NCBI GenBank assembly: GCA_013397115.1
Contig: VWZW01002598.1
Coordinates: forward strand, 62,001 to 126,000
Origin: Edolisoma coerulescens
Taxonomy: Eukaryota > Chordata > Aves > Passeriformes > Campephagidae
Direction of reading: 5' to 3'
DNA: 64,000 nt
Shown here: positions 12,491 to 24,639 of the stretch, in pieces
Layout: each line of letters starts with the position of its first letter
Numbering within the stretch: position 1 is the first letter of the stretch
Program-made: the position numbers and the translations under genes
The notes under the pieces: generated by a model
The model's database searches: none
What the model saw: the letters and a program-made list of their open reading frames with translations, nothing else
What the model was told of the DNA's origin: nothing

Positions 12491-13620
12491 GGAATCACAG
12501 AATATGCTGAGTTGGAAGGGACCCACAAGGATCACCGAGTCCAACTCCTGACCCTGCACAGGACCCCCAAGAGTCACACCATGTGCCTGAAAGCATTGTC
12601 CAAATGCTTCTTGAGTTCTGTCAGGTTTGGTGCTGTGACCACTTGCCTGGGGAGCCTGTTCCAGTGCCCAACCACCTCTGGGTGAAGAACCTCATTTTGA
12701 CATCCAGTCTAAACCTCCCCTGACTCAATTTCAAGCCATTTCCTTGAGTCCTGTCACTGGTCACAGAGAACACATCACTGTCTGCCTCTCCACTTTCCCC
12801 TCTTGAGATGCTGAAGACCCTAATGAGGTCTCGTTCCCTCAGTCTCATCTTTGTGCCCAACCCATAAGCCAGTTGCTCACCCACCCCATAACATGATTAT
12901 CCAGCTGTGTGCTGGACATCTTGTCCAGGAGGGTCCTGTGAGAGACTGTATCCAAAGCTTTGCTGAAGTCCAAAAAGATTACATCTACTGTCTTTCCTAG
13001 ATCAGCCAGGTGGTTACCCTGTTGTAGAAAGAAATTGGGTTCAACAAGCAGGACTTCTCCCTCGTGAAGCTGTGCTGGCTGTGACTGATGACTGCGTTGT
13101 CCTTCAGGTGTTTTTCAATACCTCATACAACAATCTTTGCCATGATTTTACTGGGCACTGAAGTGAGACTGACAGGCCTGCAGTTTCCCGGGTCCTGCTT
13201 CCTGCCCTTCTTGAAAATTGGGACAATGTTCTCCAGTTCTTCAATGTTCTCCAATGTTCCAGCCAGCTGAGACCTCTCCAGATTCCCAAGATCATCATCA
13301 AGAGAGGATTTGCAATGACATCAGCAGCTCTTTGAGGATTCTTGGATGGATCCCGTCAGGCCCCATAGGTTTGTAGAGATCCAGCTGGCAGATGCCACAC
13401 AAGCTCAGGGTTGACTGGAAGTTGATCATTCTCACAGTCACGGCCCTCCAGCTCAGGGCACTGAGACCTCCTTGGTCCATCATGCATGTTGAAAGCAGAG
13501 ACAAAGAATGCATTAAACACCTCTGCCTTGTCCATGTCCCTGTTTGTGAGGTGACCAGCCTCATCCTGTAACGGGCCAATGCTAATTCTACACTACCTTT
13601 TGCTATCACTATTTATATTA
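12491..13620 (-). mobile_element. CR1 LINE, 5'-truncated and internally deleted
   Basis: Read on the minus strand, this is the 3' part of a CR1 non-LTR retrotransposon. The reverse-transcriptase region lies at about 13620-12870, where frames broken by stops and frameshifts still show MGPDGIHPRILKEL near 13370 and FSRRAGSRT near 13200. The 3' UTR with the conserved AACTCAGCATATTCTGTGATTCC end is at 12491. Compared with the CR1 structure as I remember it, several hundred bases are missing around 12855: the 3' UTR text (CCTCATTAGGGTCTTC side) joins abruptly to the GCTGGACAAGATGTCCAGCA-type coding segment. The element is dead; no open frame spans the RT domain. Confidence 0.9.
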
Positions 13621-16600
13621 TTTTAATATTAATAAAGTTTGAGGAATGACAATTGAGAAGTTACCAGCCTGAGACTCTTTTTCCACCAGCACCAAAGGAA
13701 AATACTGGAGGTAACTGTAATGTCTCTTTAAAATATAAGAATTTTAACTGAAGACCAGAGTTATCTTCACAGGTTAGAGGGAAACAAAAGCATCTCAAAG
13801 AGCTGTGGAAAAGAATTACACATTGTGGATGGATGCATGGATGAGCAAATCAACAAATAAAGCTGCTTAGGCATCTCAGTGAAACTCAGCATTGCTGTGC
13901 TGTACAGTGCACGGACAAATAGCATGGTGAGTAGCAATCATTAACAGTAAAAAATAATAATTTAAAATTTACTATAAACTTAAAATAACCTGGCTACCAT
14001 TTCTGAAACCTTAATCTTTATAAAGGAGAACTCCATAGACCATAGCAAATGTCAGCCATTATTAAATGTCTTGAAATTAAGTGTAATTGTTCCTTCCTCA
14101 GGGCTAACCAAATTCTTTTCAGATTCCTGCTGTATCTGCATCACTGGGGAAAGAGAAAAGTGATTTAAGACAAATTCCAAGTCAGTTTTCCTTTCATTTT
14201 AGCACTTTGAATTTAATAGGAAGATTATGCAAGTCTCACTGCCTTTTCCTTCCATCTCATGTCAGTCGGAGTGGAAGAGTTTGCATTATTCAAGGTCAAT
14301 TAAGCCATGCAAATGCATTCTAAATGATTTTACAGTAGTAATAATAACTCTCTCCTCAGAAGGATGTGCTGAATTTCTTTAAAAAAAACCCCTTACAATA
14401 AAAATACCATAGGTATTTGGGAATTTTATTGTCTGCTGAAAATAACCAAATAGATATATGAATATAATAACCTTGAACTGGTAGTGGTACAGGTTTTAGG
14501 TACAAATTTCTCAGGATTTGAGCCACAGTTCTAGTCCTGGAGAAACAGTGATGCCAGTCATAAAAAATGTCTCACATTCTGCTGCTTGCATTTCAGAAAA
14601 AAAAGAGTGTGTTTATTTAGTTAGCAAATTATAGCAATTTTTTAACTTGAAATCAAGTTTTCAAAAACATGTCTTGACAACATTCAGTCCTGAAAGTAAA
14701 TTATGGAAAAACTCAGATACATAATTTATTAATGTTTTTAAACTCTTAAAGCTATGTATTTTGATAAACATTGCTTACAATGTAAACTAAACTTGAAAAA
14801 TCTGATCGCAATGAAGATAGCTTTGCCAGTATAAATGTACCATTATATCATAAGAAAACGTTCCTAGTCAATGGGATTTTTTAAACCAAATAAAATGACT
14901 CTTCCACATAGCTTAGTCCAAGCCTCTCTCCCCAAAACAAACACAGGTGTCTTGGTCAAAGTTCAGTTCTGCAGCTAACATCTTCTGTTTGAATAGCGTG
15001 ACCCGGCACAACAAGGGGCACATCTGTGGCACTGTGAAGTCAAGCTCTTGAATATAAACTCTGTCATGCTGTGTTCCTATTTAAAGAACACAGTATTTAC
15101 ATACCAGTTACGCTTGCAGTCACACTGACATAGAGTTTTACCTGGAGGATCACAACTAAATGTTGGAAAAGGCAAGGAAACCAATCTGTTTTTCTGCTGT
15201 GTCTGACATTATGAACACATCTAGTCCCTTTCAGAACAAAAGGGTCATAGGGTTAGACTTAAAACCACTGGAGATGGTCTGAATAAATATTTGATCTTCC
15301 TTTGATGTAGTGAAATTCTAGCACAGAGAAATTGCCCATCTGAGACCAGTTGACCATATACTTCTGCCTATTCCATTCCAGTACAAACCAGGAGTGAATA
15401 AGCAACACAGGACAGACCAAAGAGAAGGGATCACGCAAACATCACCGTTCTTATAAAGGAGAGATACGCCTTCAAGGTGAAAGAGCAGCCTAACTGCATG
15501 ACCAAGGCCCTCTACTCCACACCAGCATAAAGCAGCGCTTGAGAATGAGCTGTGGATGCAGTCAGGGTCTTCTTTCAGGTGGGGGGCAACAAGTAGTTAC
15601 TTCATCTCAACCATATCTACTAGAGCCTGCCAGGTGATAGCAATGCAATGTGAATCACTCCTGAGAAATACAAGTATCTGCCTTTACGAAGTTTTTTATA
15701 AAGTTTATGAACAGTGGCTATTTCTCTTCACCAAACACATTACACTGTAGAACTGAAACTTGAAAAACTAAGCAAGAGTTGCATTCAGGTCAATCCTTGG
15801 AATGAAAATATAACTTTGAAAGCCATTTCTTGGGGAACAAGGGTCAGGAACTTGACAGTGAGGGGTGGGGGTTTTTTTTGGTTTTTGTTTTTTGGGGTTC
15901 TTTTTAGTAAAATTGCACATTTCTTTGAAATACTTAGTAAAAAGCTAAAATGAAAGTCACTCATTTCATATTGCTGAGATTTTGCTGGAATCTTCCATGC
16001 CAATGTGATATTTTACAAGTAACACTTGGAAATTATACATCTTCTCAACACTCATTGTATTTAGCCCATGTCCTTTTTAATAGAGAGCTAACAATATTTA
16101 CCACATATTTATTTTAAAACCACAGATCCAAGGATTCATTCACAATTCCCTCTTCTATGGAATTATGGTTGTGAAAAACACAGATGCCTTATTGAATGTG
16201 CACACTCAAAATTATGTGATTGTACTCACATCTGTACAATATTTAAAGCCATATAATACATATAAATAGAGTCCTCAAGCCACTCTGAAATGCCGTACAC
16301 CTGGCAGATGAGATAGCGGCTCATAGAAGTTTAAATACTGTATTTTAATTCACTTTTCTGAGGCAGTCAGGCTATGTAATTACTAACTCATAAAGTTGAA
16401 AACATGACTGCATAAAACATTCCCCTTCAGATATATCTGACAGAGTGCACAGGTAATGTTTAAACACTTGTGCTTGATGTCTTATGTCTTAACATATGCT
16501 TCCTTCATCTTCCTGGTTACCCTTTTCTGTTCCTTTTTCATGCCCTTTTGCATTCTGATGCCATTTGCCTGGCCAATTACCTGTCATCCCCTCATTCCTT

Positions 16601-17650
16601 CTGATTATTCTTCCATTCCCCGTTATGTTTTCCCTTTTTGCTTCATTTTGTTCTGAAAATTTCATCCTGTGCTTTCCACATTCCTCTGAGTATGCTCGAT
16701 GGAAAGGAGTGCTTTTATTCTGTATTATGACCTGAGTCTAAATTGTGGTGGCATCTAATGAAAGAACCCAGGCGTCCTCGTTATTTGGAGTGGCTGTGTG
16801 TCAGGTAGTCCCATGCTGTGACCACAGAAAGCAGATAAAGAGAAAATTCTGTGCATCTCTTCCACCCTGAAATTAGAAGAATAGGAGTGATAACTTGTTC
16901 TTGCATGTTTTTTCACAACCTCAGTGGCACTTCTATACAGCTCTTCCTGCTACTAACCGTTTTTCATACAACTAAGAAAAATATAAGATACAAATATCAC
17001 TAGAGGCAGCAGGGCTGCATGGGGGAGGTAAATCTAAAGAAAAATGTGATCTACAGCTTGATATATGGAATCTTTAATGTGTGTTTATGTTATAAGACAA
17101 GTAAAAATGGACGATGTTTTAAACAATGTTTCAAATGGGATTCTAATTTAGCTCATTAAAGGTGAATGAATAACCAAATGAATAATTTATACGACGAAAG
17201 GTATAAAATATTCATCGCATTATGGGTTTTCTACATTATTGTGTGCCACATATAATGCAATCAGAGTGCTGGTGCATATGCTACATTCCAGGAGCCCTAT
17301 GGAGCTGCTGTCCGTTCCTCACAATGCTGTAGGACAGGTACTGCGGAGTCCACACTTTTAAACTCATCACTGAATGATTGCTTTTCCTAATGGGAAAGCT
17401 TTAATGAAACTGTGGCTGTCATGAAAATGCCAGGTTTTCAAAAATGAAACATTTCAGTCAAAGTCAGCTTTGGCACAACATCCACTGGGAAAGAAGACAA
17501 ACTGTATTAATAATTTAAGAGCTTGACTTGGGATGTCAGAACAGGTACTTGACTATCACACATTGGTATGTCTGAGGGGTTTTTTAACACTTGTCTCATC
17601 TCATTTCTCTTCTCCATCCCTTTTCTCTGCCTGTGAAAATCAACTTCTAT
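13621..17650. other. Unique AT-rich non-coding stretch
   Basis: No gene or interspersed repeat recognised. A G/T-rich low-complexity patch lies at 15861-15905. The segment 14200-14360 reads like a conserved regulatory element, with TCAATTAA at 14296-14303 and an octamer ATGCAAAT at 14307-14314, but conservation cannot be judged from one sequence. Confidence 0.5.
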
Positions 17651-17690
17651 GCACACACACACACACACACACACGCACATGCACACACAC
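17651..17690. repeat. (CA)n microsatellite
   Basis: A CA dinucleotide array of about 40 bp with two small interruptions (CGCA and TGCA). Likely polymorphic in length. Confidence 0.95.
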
Positions 17691-20319
17691 TTACTAAGCC
17701 TTTTTTCTCAGTTCTTAAGAAAGATGGGGGAGAACTTGAAAAGCTGGGAAGTTTCACGGTATAGAAAACTGTTTTCCATGTAGCCTCTCTCACTGCTGTG
17801 GTTAAAGAGGCTCTGTCATTGTGTAGGGTTGAGGTCTGTCTTGTTAACAGAGAAATATTGTCGCAATTTCCAAAATACAAAAACTGCTCAGAACTGTAAT
17901 ATTTGTCTAATATATGGAAAATCTTCTACAATTATTCCAGAAATCCCTACCACGTTTATTTTAGTATGTTTTCCTGGTGGCTACCCACTGTTAAAAATTG
18001 TACTGGCTGAACAAGAAAACTGCATAGTCTAACTCTATATGCATAAAATTGTTCCACTGTTCCTGGAGATAAAAATAGTTGCTTCAGAGCATGAAGCATT
18101 AAAAGCGTGTAGGGTACTGGGACGGTGCTTCTGGCAGCAGTGTTTCAAAAAAAGTGCTCTATCTCTAGTGTTCTCATGTTTGGGTCAGGGATAGCATCTG
18201 CTACTTATATAATTCTTTCTTTGCATATGTTTTACAATAAACAGGTGTCTCTCAGATTCGGTATTCAGATGAAACAAATATATATGTATGTTAAATGGTA
18301 GCTGTTCTGGATTTTTTTTTTTCTCTCACTATTCTATGTGGCATATTCTAACAAAGTGGTTTGTAAAAGCTTTATTCTAAAAGATCCATGTTATTTCACA
18401 ATGTGGATTATCACCCATTAAAATAATGAAATCAATCACCAAAACTACAGTGGAGTTTCTGTCTGTATTTGTATGTATGCATGATAGTTATACAAGAAAG
18501 TACCCATTTATAAAAATGGGCCATTTGGGTGATTAAGCAGATGTGCTCTTTGCCCTATATCAGGACAAATTTCTGAAATGAACAGTCATCTGCTTCTGCA
18601 GATGGAGAGCTCTGAGGGAGGATTAGCACTTTCCCATTGCTCATTGTAAACAACCTCAGCCCCAAAGAGGCACAGAATTATCTCCAGTGACTCACTGTGA
18701 TCATACAACCAAGTTCCTACTAAATGAACGTCTCTGAGCACACAGGAACTGGCCTGTACAGTACATGCATGCACAGAGTAACAATTTCAATGAATTCTGC
18801 ACACACATGCAGTAGAGACTTTCCATTATTGTACTTAGCAAAAAGCAATAAATGCAGTTTATGGTCTTAAAGGAAATTAATTGTTGTTTATTTTCCCCCA
18901 TGTAAAAAGGAGAAGAAAACCCCATACAACTAGTCCAATTAGCACTGTGATACTGAGAAATAATTTAGTTCTTTAAATGATAGCTGTTGAGCTACGTAAA
19001 GTCACCAAGGTAGGAGGAAATACAGTACAAATAAAAGATTAGCAATCTGCCCCTTTACTGTCTGACCACTAGGGCACAATTGACACTGGTTTGTATTACA
19101 GATAACCACAGTGCCACAAGTCATAAGATATGAATTATAATAAGTTTAGCCAAAACCAGAAAGTAATTTTTAAATCTCACACAAGAAATATAATGACGCT
19201 CTCATTTGAAGAATGAAGACAGTATGTAAAGAACAACCTGCTGAAACAATCAAATAAAACCATCTGTCATTATACCACTTTTTGGGATGCATTTATAGTG
19301 CATTTGCCTGATGAAATCAGTATTGTATACTTCAGAGTAAAAAAAAGGGATTAAGGAAGACTGCATTTAATCTTCAAGGAGTAGAGAATGTTCTTACTGC
19401 AAATTGTAGTACTGGCTTCATTCCTCTCACTGTGGATGCTGTGCAACCAGCTGGGTTGAAAATTGCAAACACTCAAAATTAGTGTTGGAGACCCTTTGCC
19501 AGGATACACATGCAGAAGTCCAGGGCTAATGGTTTTCTGGAAGCCCTGGGGAATATGCTAACATTTCTGTAGCTGGCAAAAGACTGCAGAGCAACAATAG
19601 CAAAAATCAAAATAATTGCCAAAGTTTTTATCAAACTAACTTGCCAAATTTATTGCAAAGCTGCTAATTAGTACACAATGAGAGGATGGTACAATACACT
19701 TTGCAACTTTACATTAAGAAATTAATGAAGCAATCAGAACAAATGTTACAAGATGACTAAACAAATAAAACCAGGCAACAGAATCGTGTCTTTATTATTT
19801 AAATTCAATACTTAAAAACCTTTTGCTTGAGTAAACTTTCCTTGCTTTCATTTTTTCCCTGAAGAGGTTCATTTCTTCAAAAGAATAAAATAAACAGAAA
19901 TAAATGGTAACTAATCTAAATATTATTAAAACAGAGTCAAGCATAAATTTGGAAAGCTTTCTAAAAACTCTAATAAAAAATAATAAGATCCATTAAAAGT
20001 AATGCTCATTCAGCAGCATCAGTTTTGACTACTAACACTGAGCATTAAAGCAACTGCAGCAGGTATATTTAACAAATTAGACATTTAAAGTGATAGAGTA
20101 AATTAAAACTAATTAATTGAGACAAGATTCAGAACTACATATGGGAATACAGGCAAAAATTCTTCAAGAGCTTGTACAGTGAAGCTGAATGCCACAAAAT
20201 TGTCAGACAGAAAAATACTCATAGCAAAAAGTTCCAGCATTTTTAGCCCACTTGTTTTGTAAACCAGCCATTGTTCATTTTATGAAAGGCATTGTAAATA
20301 GACTGTTCTCTTTTTGCAG
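17691..20319. other. Unique AT-rich non-coding stretch
   Basis: No gene, repeat family or RNA gene recognised. Only short, random-looking open frames. Confidence 0.55.
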
Positions 20320-20426
20320 GAAAAAGCCTGAACTGAAAAAAGTAATGAGAAAATGCATTTTTCATCTACAAAAAGCAGGGGGAAAACTCAATACAAATAA
20401 TCCTTCCCTGGAATCCTTTAACCAGT
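20320..20426 (+). other. Candidate coding exon (unconfirmed)
   Basis: A textbook-like acceptor (GTTCTCTTTTTGCAG) ends at 20319, and a donor CAGT|GTAAGG follows 20426. The 107 bases between are open as one base, 35 codons (beginning KKPELKKVMRKCIFHLQK) and one base. The peptide is lysine-rich and matches nothing I recognise. The frame in fact stays open to about 20626, so openness is not confined to the splice-bounded part, which weakens the case. Confidence 0.15.
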
Positions 20427-23400
20427 GTAAGGCTAGTAGCAGTAGCAAGTACATTTGGGTGCCAAAGTTGAAGCAAGAAGGGAAAGGTGCTATCAGAAAC
20501 TACAGACATACAAACAAACAGATATCTGACAGGTCTGAAGGGAGAATCCTGAGTCTTGCTCCTAAATCCATTCTTATCCTTTTTATTCTACCAACACAGA
20601 GAGGTGCTGGGGACCTCCAGGAGTAAGACTTTGTGAAGAGTAGCATTTTCTGAGATCACATACAAGACTAGTGAGAAGATGCTGTAAGCAATTACTGAGC
20701 AATTGTACTCATGGTTTGAATCACTTTTAATCAAAGACTTCACAGCAGAAAAATTCTTTGACTGAACACAATTAGAAGTATACATACAGGTGTTCTGTTT
20801 TAAACACTTTTTGTATTTAAAATTATGCTTTCTCCATATTGTATTGGTATGCTACCTTGTCCTTTGTGCCATGAAACCTCTGTTTACTTTGAAATCAGTC
20901 ATAAAAATGATGCTGCTTCCAACCAAACTATTAATTAAGCAGCTACTGCATGCTCTGAAAATCCTGTCATAACAAGGTCTGTAACAAAAGCCACAGGCCA
21001 CATTTACTATGCAATCCTGGGAACACAGCATTGGGATTGATGCATATCTGTGCTCTTCTCCCTTACCTGTCCCTGTATTTCTATTCTGATCTGTATATGC
21101 AGATCTTTTCCTTTTTATCTAGATTTTCTCTTAGTTTTGGGTCAGCCTTTATGTAGGCCTTGTATAAACCCAGAAGTGAGCTAATGAGGGAGAATCAAAG
21201 CTTCAGTAAAGATTAGATGCATGCCATAAAATTTGATTTGAAAGATTATCTATTCTTCCCAGCAGAGTAAGGTCTAGAGATCTCTGTCATGCTCAAGATC
21301 CATACTGCAGCCACACCTTTCCACCAACAGACATGGTCAACTAGGCTGGGACTAGAAATATCCTCCAGACTGCAAGGAAGCCATTTCTTTTAAATAACAG
21401 AAAGGAAACACGTACCTAATCTGCACTTGGTTAAGGAAAAAAGTCAGTAAGTACTTCTTGACAATTCACTAGCCTTTATGCATACTTACCATGAAACTGC
21501 TACATATTCTAAAGAGCTCTCTAAATACTTTATTTATTTGTCCATCAATAATTGTCTAGCTTCATCATCTGATAATTCCAGTCACTTCAAGAAGAATTTA
21601 CACAAGGGTTAAATTTGGCCTCATGTGTCCCATGGCTTGCAGTGAGAATGACCCACCTTTCCTGGCATTTGCTGTATTGTAAAGAGAAGCAAGACTTTCT
21701 TCTCTTTTGGGAGTCCTTTGAACTTGTATAAAGTAGCTATTCCCAAGTGATTACTTCCTTTCTCAATAGATGCAACAAAAGAGCATCACACAAAAAAAGA
21801 GTCCCACAGTCATTTTTCTTTTGAACACAGAGGCAATGCTGAAAACATTAATGCACATGTGCAAAAGCTCTCATCTCTGGCTCCTTTCTGATACCTATTA
21901 GCTCCACAGGAGAGTAAAGGAAAAGAGCATATTAAAGCTCCCTGCATCATCAGATTGAATGACTCTTTTCACTTTTAGTATTGCAAGGATGCCACTAGTA
22001 GCTGGAGAAAGGAAGAGTGCACCTGTAGTTCTTCAAATCGTTACAGTTTAATGCAAATTCTAGAAGGAAGTCTAAAGGGAGAAAAAATTCCACTTACTGG
22101 TAAGCACACATCACTGCTTTTTCCTGCCTTTCTGTACTACTCCAGAGAGGAAAGCAAATGTCTTACAGGGTTCTCTTTCTTTTTCCCATCTAGGAATGTC
22201 TTTGGTTCTTTATGATAATGATTTCTGTGAATTCATATCTAGACATACAAGCAGAATATCTATGAAAAATGTTATTGAGTTGGTAGAGCTTTCTTTAATA
22301 AAAACTGTATCTAAGTATGACCTACATTCAGTCTCACATAAACAGGGAACTCTACACAAACCATCTGCCAGCGTCTCCATTTCTGTGCATGCTGTTCAGT
22401 GGAAAACTTTAGATTACAAAGGACATTTTCCAAAAGACATCCTCTCACTGTAGTAAATTGTAAGGAAATCAAAGTTAGTCCAGAGGACTTCACAGGCCTT
22501 TATTATGAAATAAGTCAAGTACCCTAGTAGGCCATCAGTCTGGCTTCAGATTGGGTTAGAACCACCTCCTGCCTTCAGGTCTTCACTACGAGTGCTATTG
22601 TGCATTTTAGGTATCATTTAACCACCAAATTCACAAGTAATCCCTGAAACTGTAACTGCTTTCAATGAGCTGACGCTTAGAGATCCAGGCTTTCTCTGAT
22701 TTATTCTTAGTTCCCAAACCTCAGTTTGCGTTCCTTTCTACTCAGTGGCCTGTTACGAGAAGCAGGGGGGATGGTCCAAAATGTGGCCCCACAGGCTGTG
22801 CAGCTGGGATACCTTTATAGCTAAAAAGGTTAGCTAGGACACCTCCCTCATACTGGGGAAATTCTATAGCCTAGATTTCCACTTCTTGGGCAAGTTTTCC
22901 AATCAATAGGCCATTTTAAAAGAGTTGAGAAAGCCTCCCTCTTGCCTTGCTACATTTCAGGTTGAACTTAGTGCCATTTACCAGTGTTCATTTTAGGTTG
23001 AGGATCAAAAGGCCTAATGGATTTGCATGTTCAGCAGATTTAAAGAGGTTTAAACTTCCGAAATTACAGTTCAAGTGCCTGATTCTTACATGACCTTACA
23101 CATCCGTCAGCTAGAGCCCTAAATTTTTGGAGGATGTGCTGCAATATAGCTTTATTTATCAACTACACAGACAGTCCCAGATGAGAACACCTTAGACTGC
23201 AGTAGGCTGAACTGAACCTAGTCCTTTTAAACTCAAATAATTTTTCGTTATTTATCACAAAGGCCATCAGAAGAAATACTCTTACATCTACTTGTAAGAA
23301 GTTTACTTTCCCTGGTAACAGAAGAATAAATTAGGTTATCTCTTTCTTTAAATGTAAGCATCTCTGTGTTTCAAAACTGGTGATGGGAAATCATTAAAAA

Positions 23401-24014
23401 AATTCTTAAATACAATTTTACCAATAATTTATCCATAATTTTATGGATTAATTAATTTGTCAAATTGCTAACATATATATCATTCATGTGACCTATCAGT
23501 TTGTTTTCAGCTTTTTCAGGCAGAAAAAGATGGATTTGTTCTATCCGGATGAACTGTAAAAGTTACAGCAGTACGCAGCAGATATCTTTCCGATTAATAC
23601 AATTATCCAGGCCTTAAAGGAAGCTGCAGATTTCTGATTCAAGACAAGGCTGTAAACAGGAAATAATAATAGGGAAAAAAAGGCATTTGTACTGCTAAGA
23701 AATACGTGGATCCATTCCAAGCATTCTGGACATTTTAACCATTTCCTATAAGCATGGTAAAATGAGGCAAGATGTAATTTTTTCAGACACAAAATCAAAT
23801 TGTCAGAAGTGTTATCAAGTCTGCTTTTCTCATCAGAACATGAAAAGCTAAAATGATAGAAGCATTTTTCTAATAATCAGCTACACACCTGCCTTTGAGA
23901 TGTCAGCTTAGTATTGGTAATTTTATCCATTGTCATCCCCTGTCTAAACTGCCTGTAGAGAAGAAGGTGACTGAGAAGTTTATGTTAAACAGCTGTTATA
24001 CCATCTGGCATCTT
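20427..24014. other. Unique AT-rich non-coding stretch
   Basis: No gene, RNA gene or repeat family recognised. Confidence 0.55.
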
Positions 24015-24500
24015 TGACTTCCGTGACCCTTTTCAATCTGGCTTTCAGCCTAGGTAAGGTACAAAGACTATACTGGCTTAATTGGTCTATGATCTACTCC
24101 CGGCAAAATACAGAGGTCAAGTTTCCATGCTGATTATTGTGGATTTGTCATCAACCTCTGTTAACATGAGCCAGTAAGTTTTGCTGACTCATCAGCAGAC
24201 ACTGGCAAGGATGGCCAGAAATCACTGCAGTGACCTCTCCTCTCCAGGAGGTCTCAGAGGGCAGTGTCCAACAATTGCTCCTCTGCCGAAAGGGTTTTTC
24301 ACAACCAGTTTTTTCATCATTCCACTCTGTTGCCTTTCTTGTTCAATGTTTACATAAAGCTTCTCAGGGACAGAACAAGACCATTTGAGACCGTCATTTC
24401 ATCAAAACACACACAACATTTACCTTTGTTCATTGTGCTTTTTCATCTGATGCAGATGGTCAAGTTGACTCATCTGCCAGCGCTCGATGAGTTTGCAGAT
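24015..24500 (+). mobile_element. Ancient L2-type LINE reverse-transcriptase fossil
   Basis: Three pieces of a reverse-transcriptase domain are visible in order, in shifting frames. DPFQSGFQPR near 24024 corresponds to the DPFQSGFRPG motif. SMLIIVDLSS near 24127 corresponds to the xxLLDLSAAFDT catalytic motif, with the catalytic region eroded. LLPFLFNVYIKLL near 24330 corresponds to the SPLLFNIYMKPLG motif. The wording follows L2-like LINEs rather than CR1, whose equivalent is LGPVLFNIFINDL. The intervening YADD region is not intact. Many stops and indels show that it is very old; both ends are unclear. I am fairly confident of the RT assignment and less so of the clade. Confidence 0.7.
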
Positions 24501-24639
24501 AGGGGCAGGCAGACTGGTTTAAATTCTTCTTTTACCACCTATTTATTTTTAAGCAAGATATTAATGAGTGTGAGAAAGCAGAAGGTGAGGCTTGGCTTGG
24601 AATCTGGTAAGTCACAGCTGTAGGTTTAAAGTTCAAAAG

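Noticed and set aside
13088..13609. Open frames on both strands at 13088-13609
   Set aside because: The minus-strand ones are broken pieces of CR1 ORF2; the plus-strand one is its antisense shadow.
24264..24623. 119-codon plus-strand open frame taken as a gene
   Set aside because: Its central part is the decayed LINE reverse-transcriptase motif; the frame is a remnant, not an independent gene.
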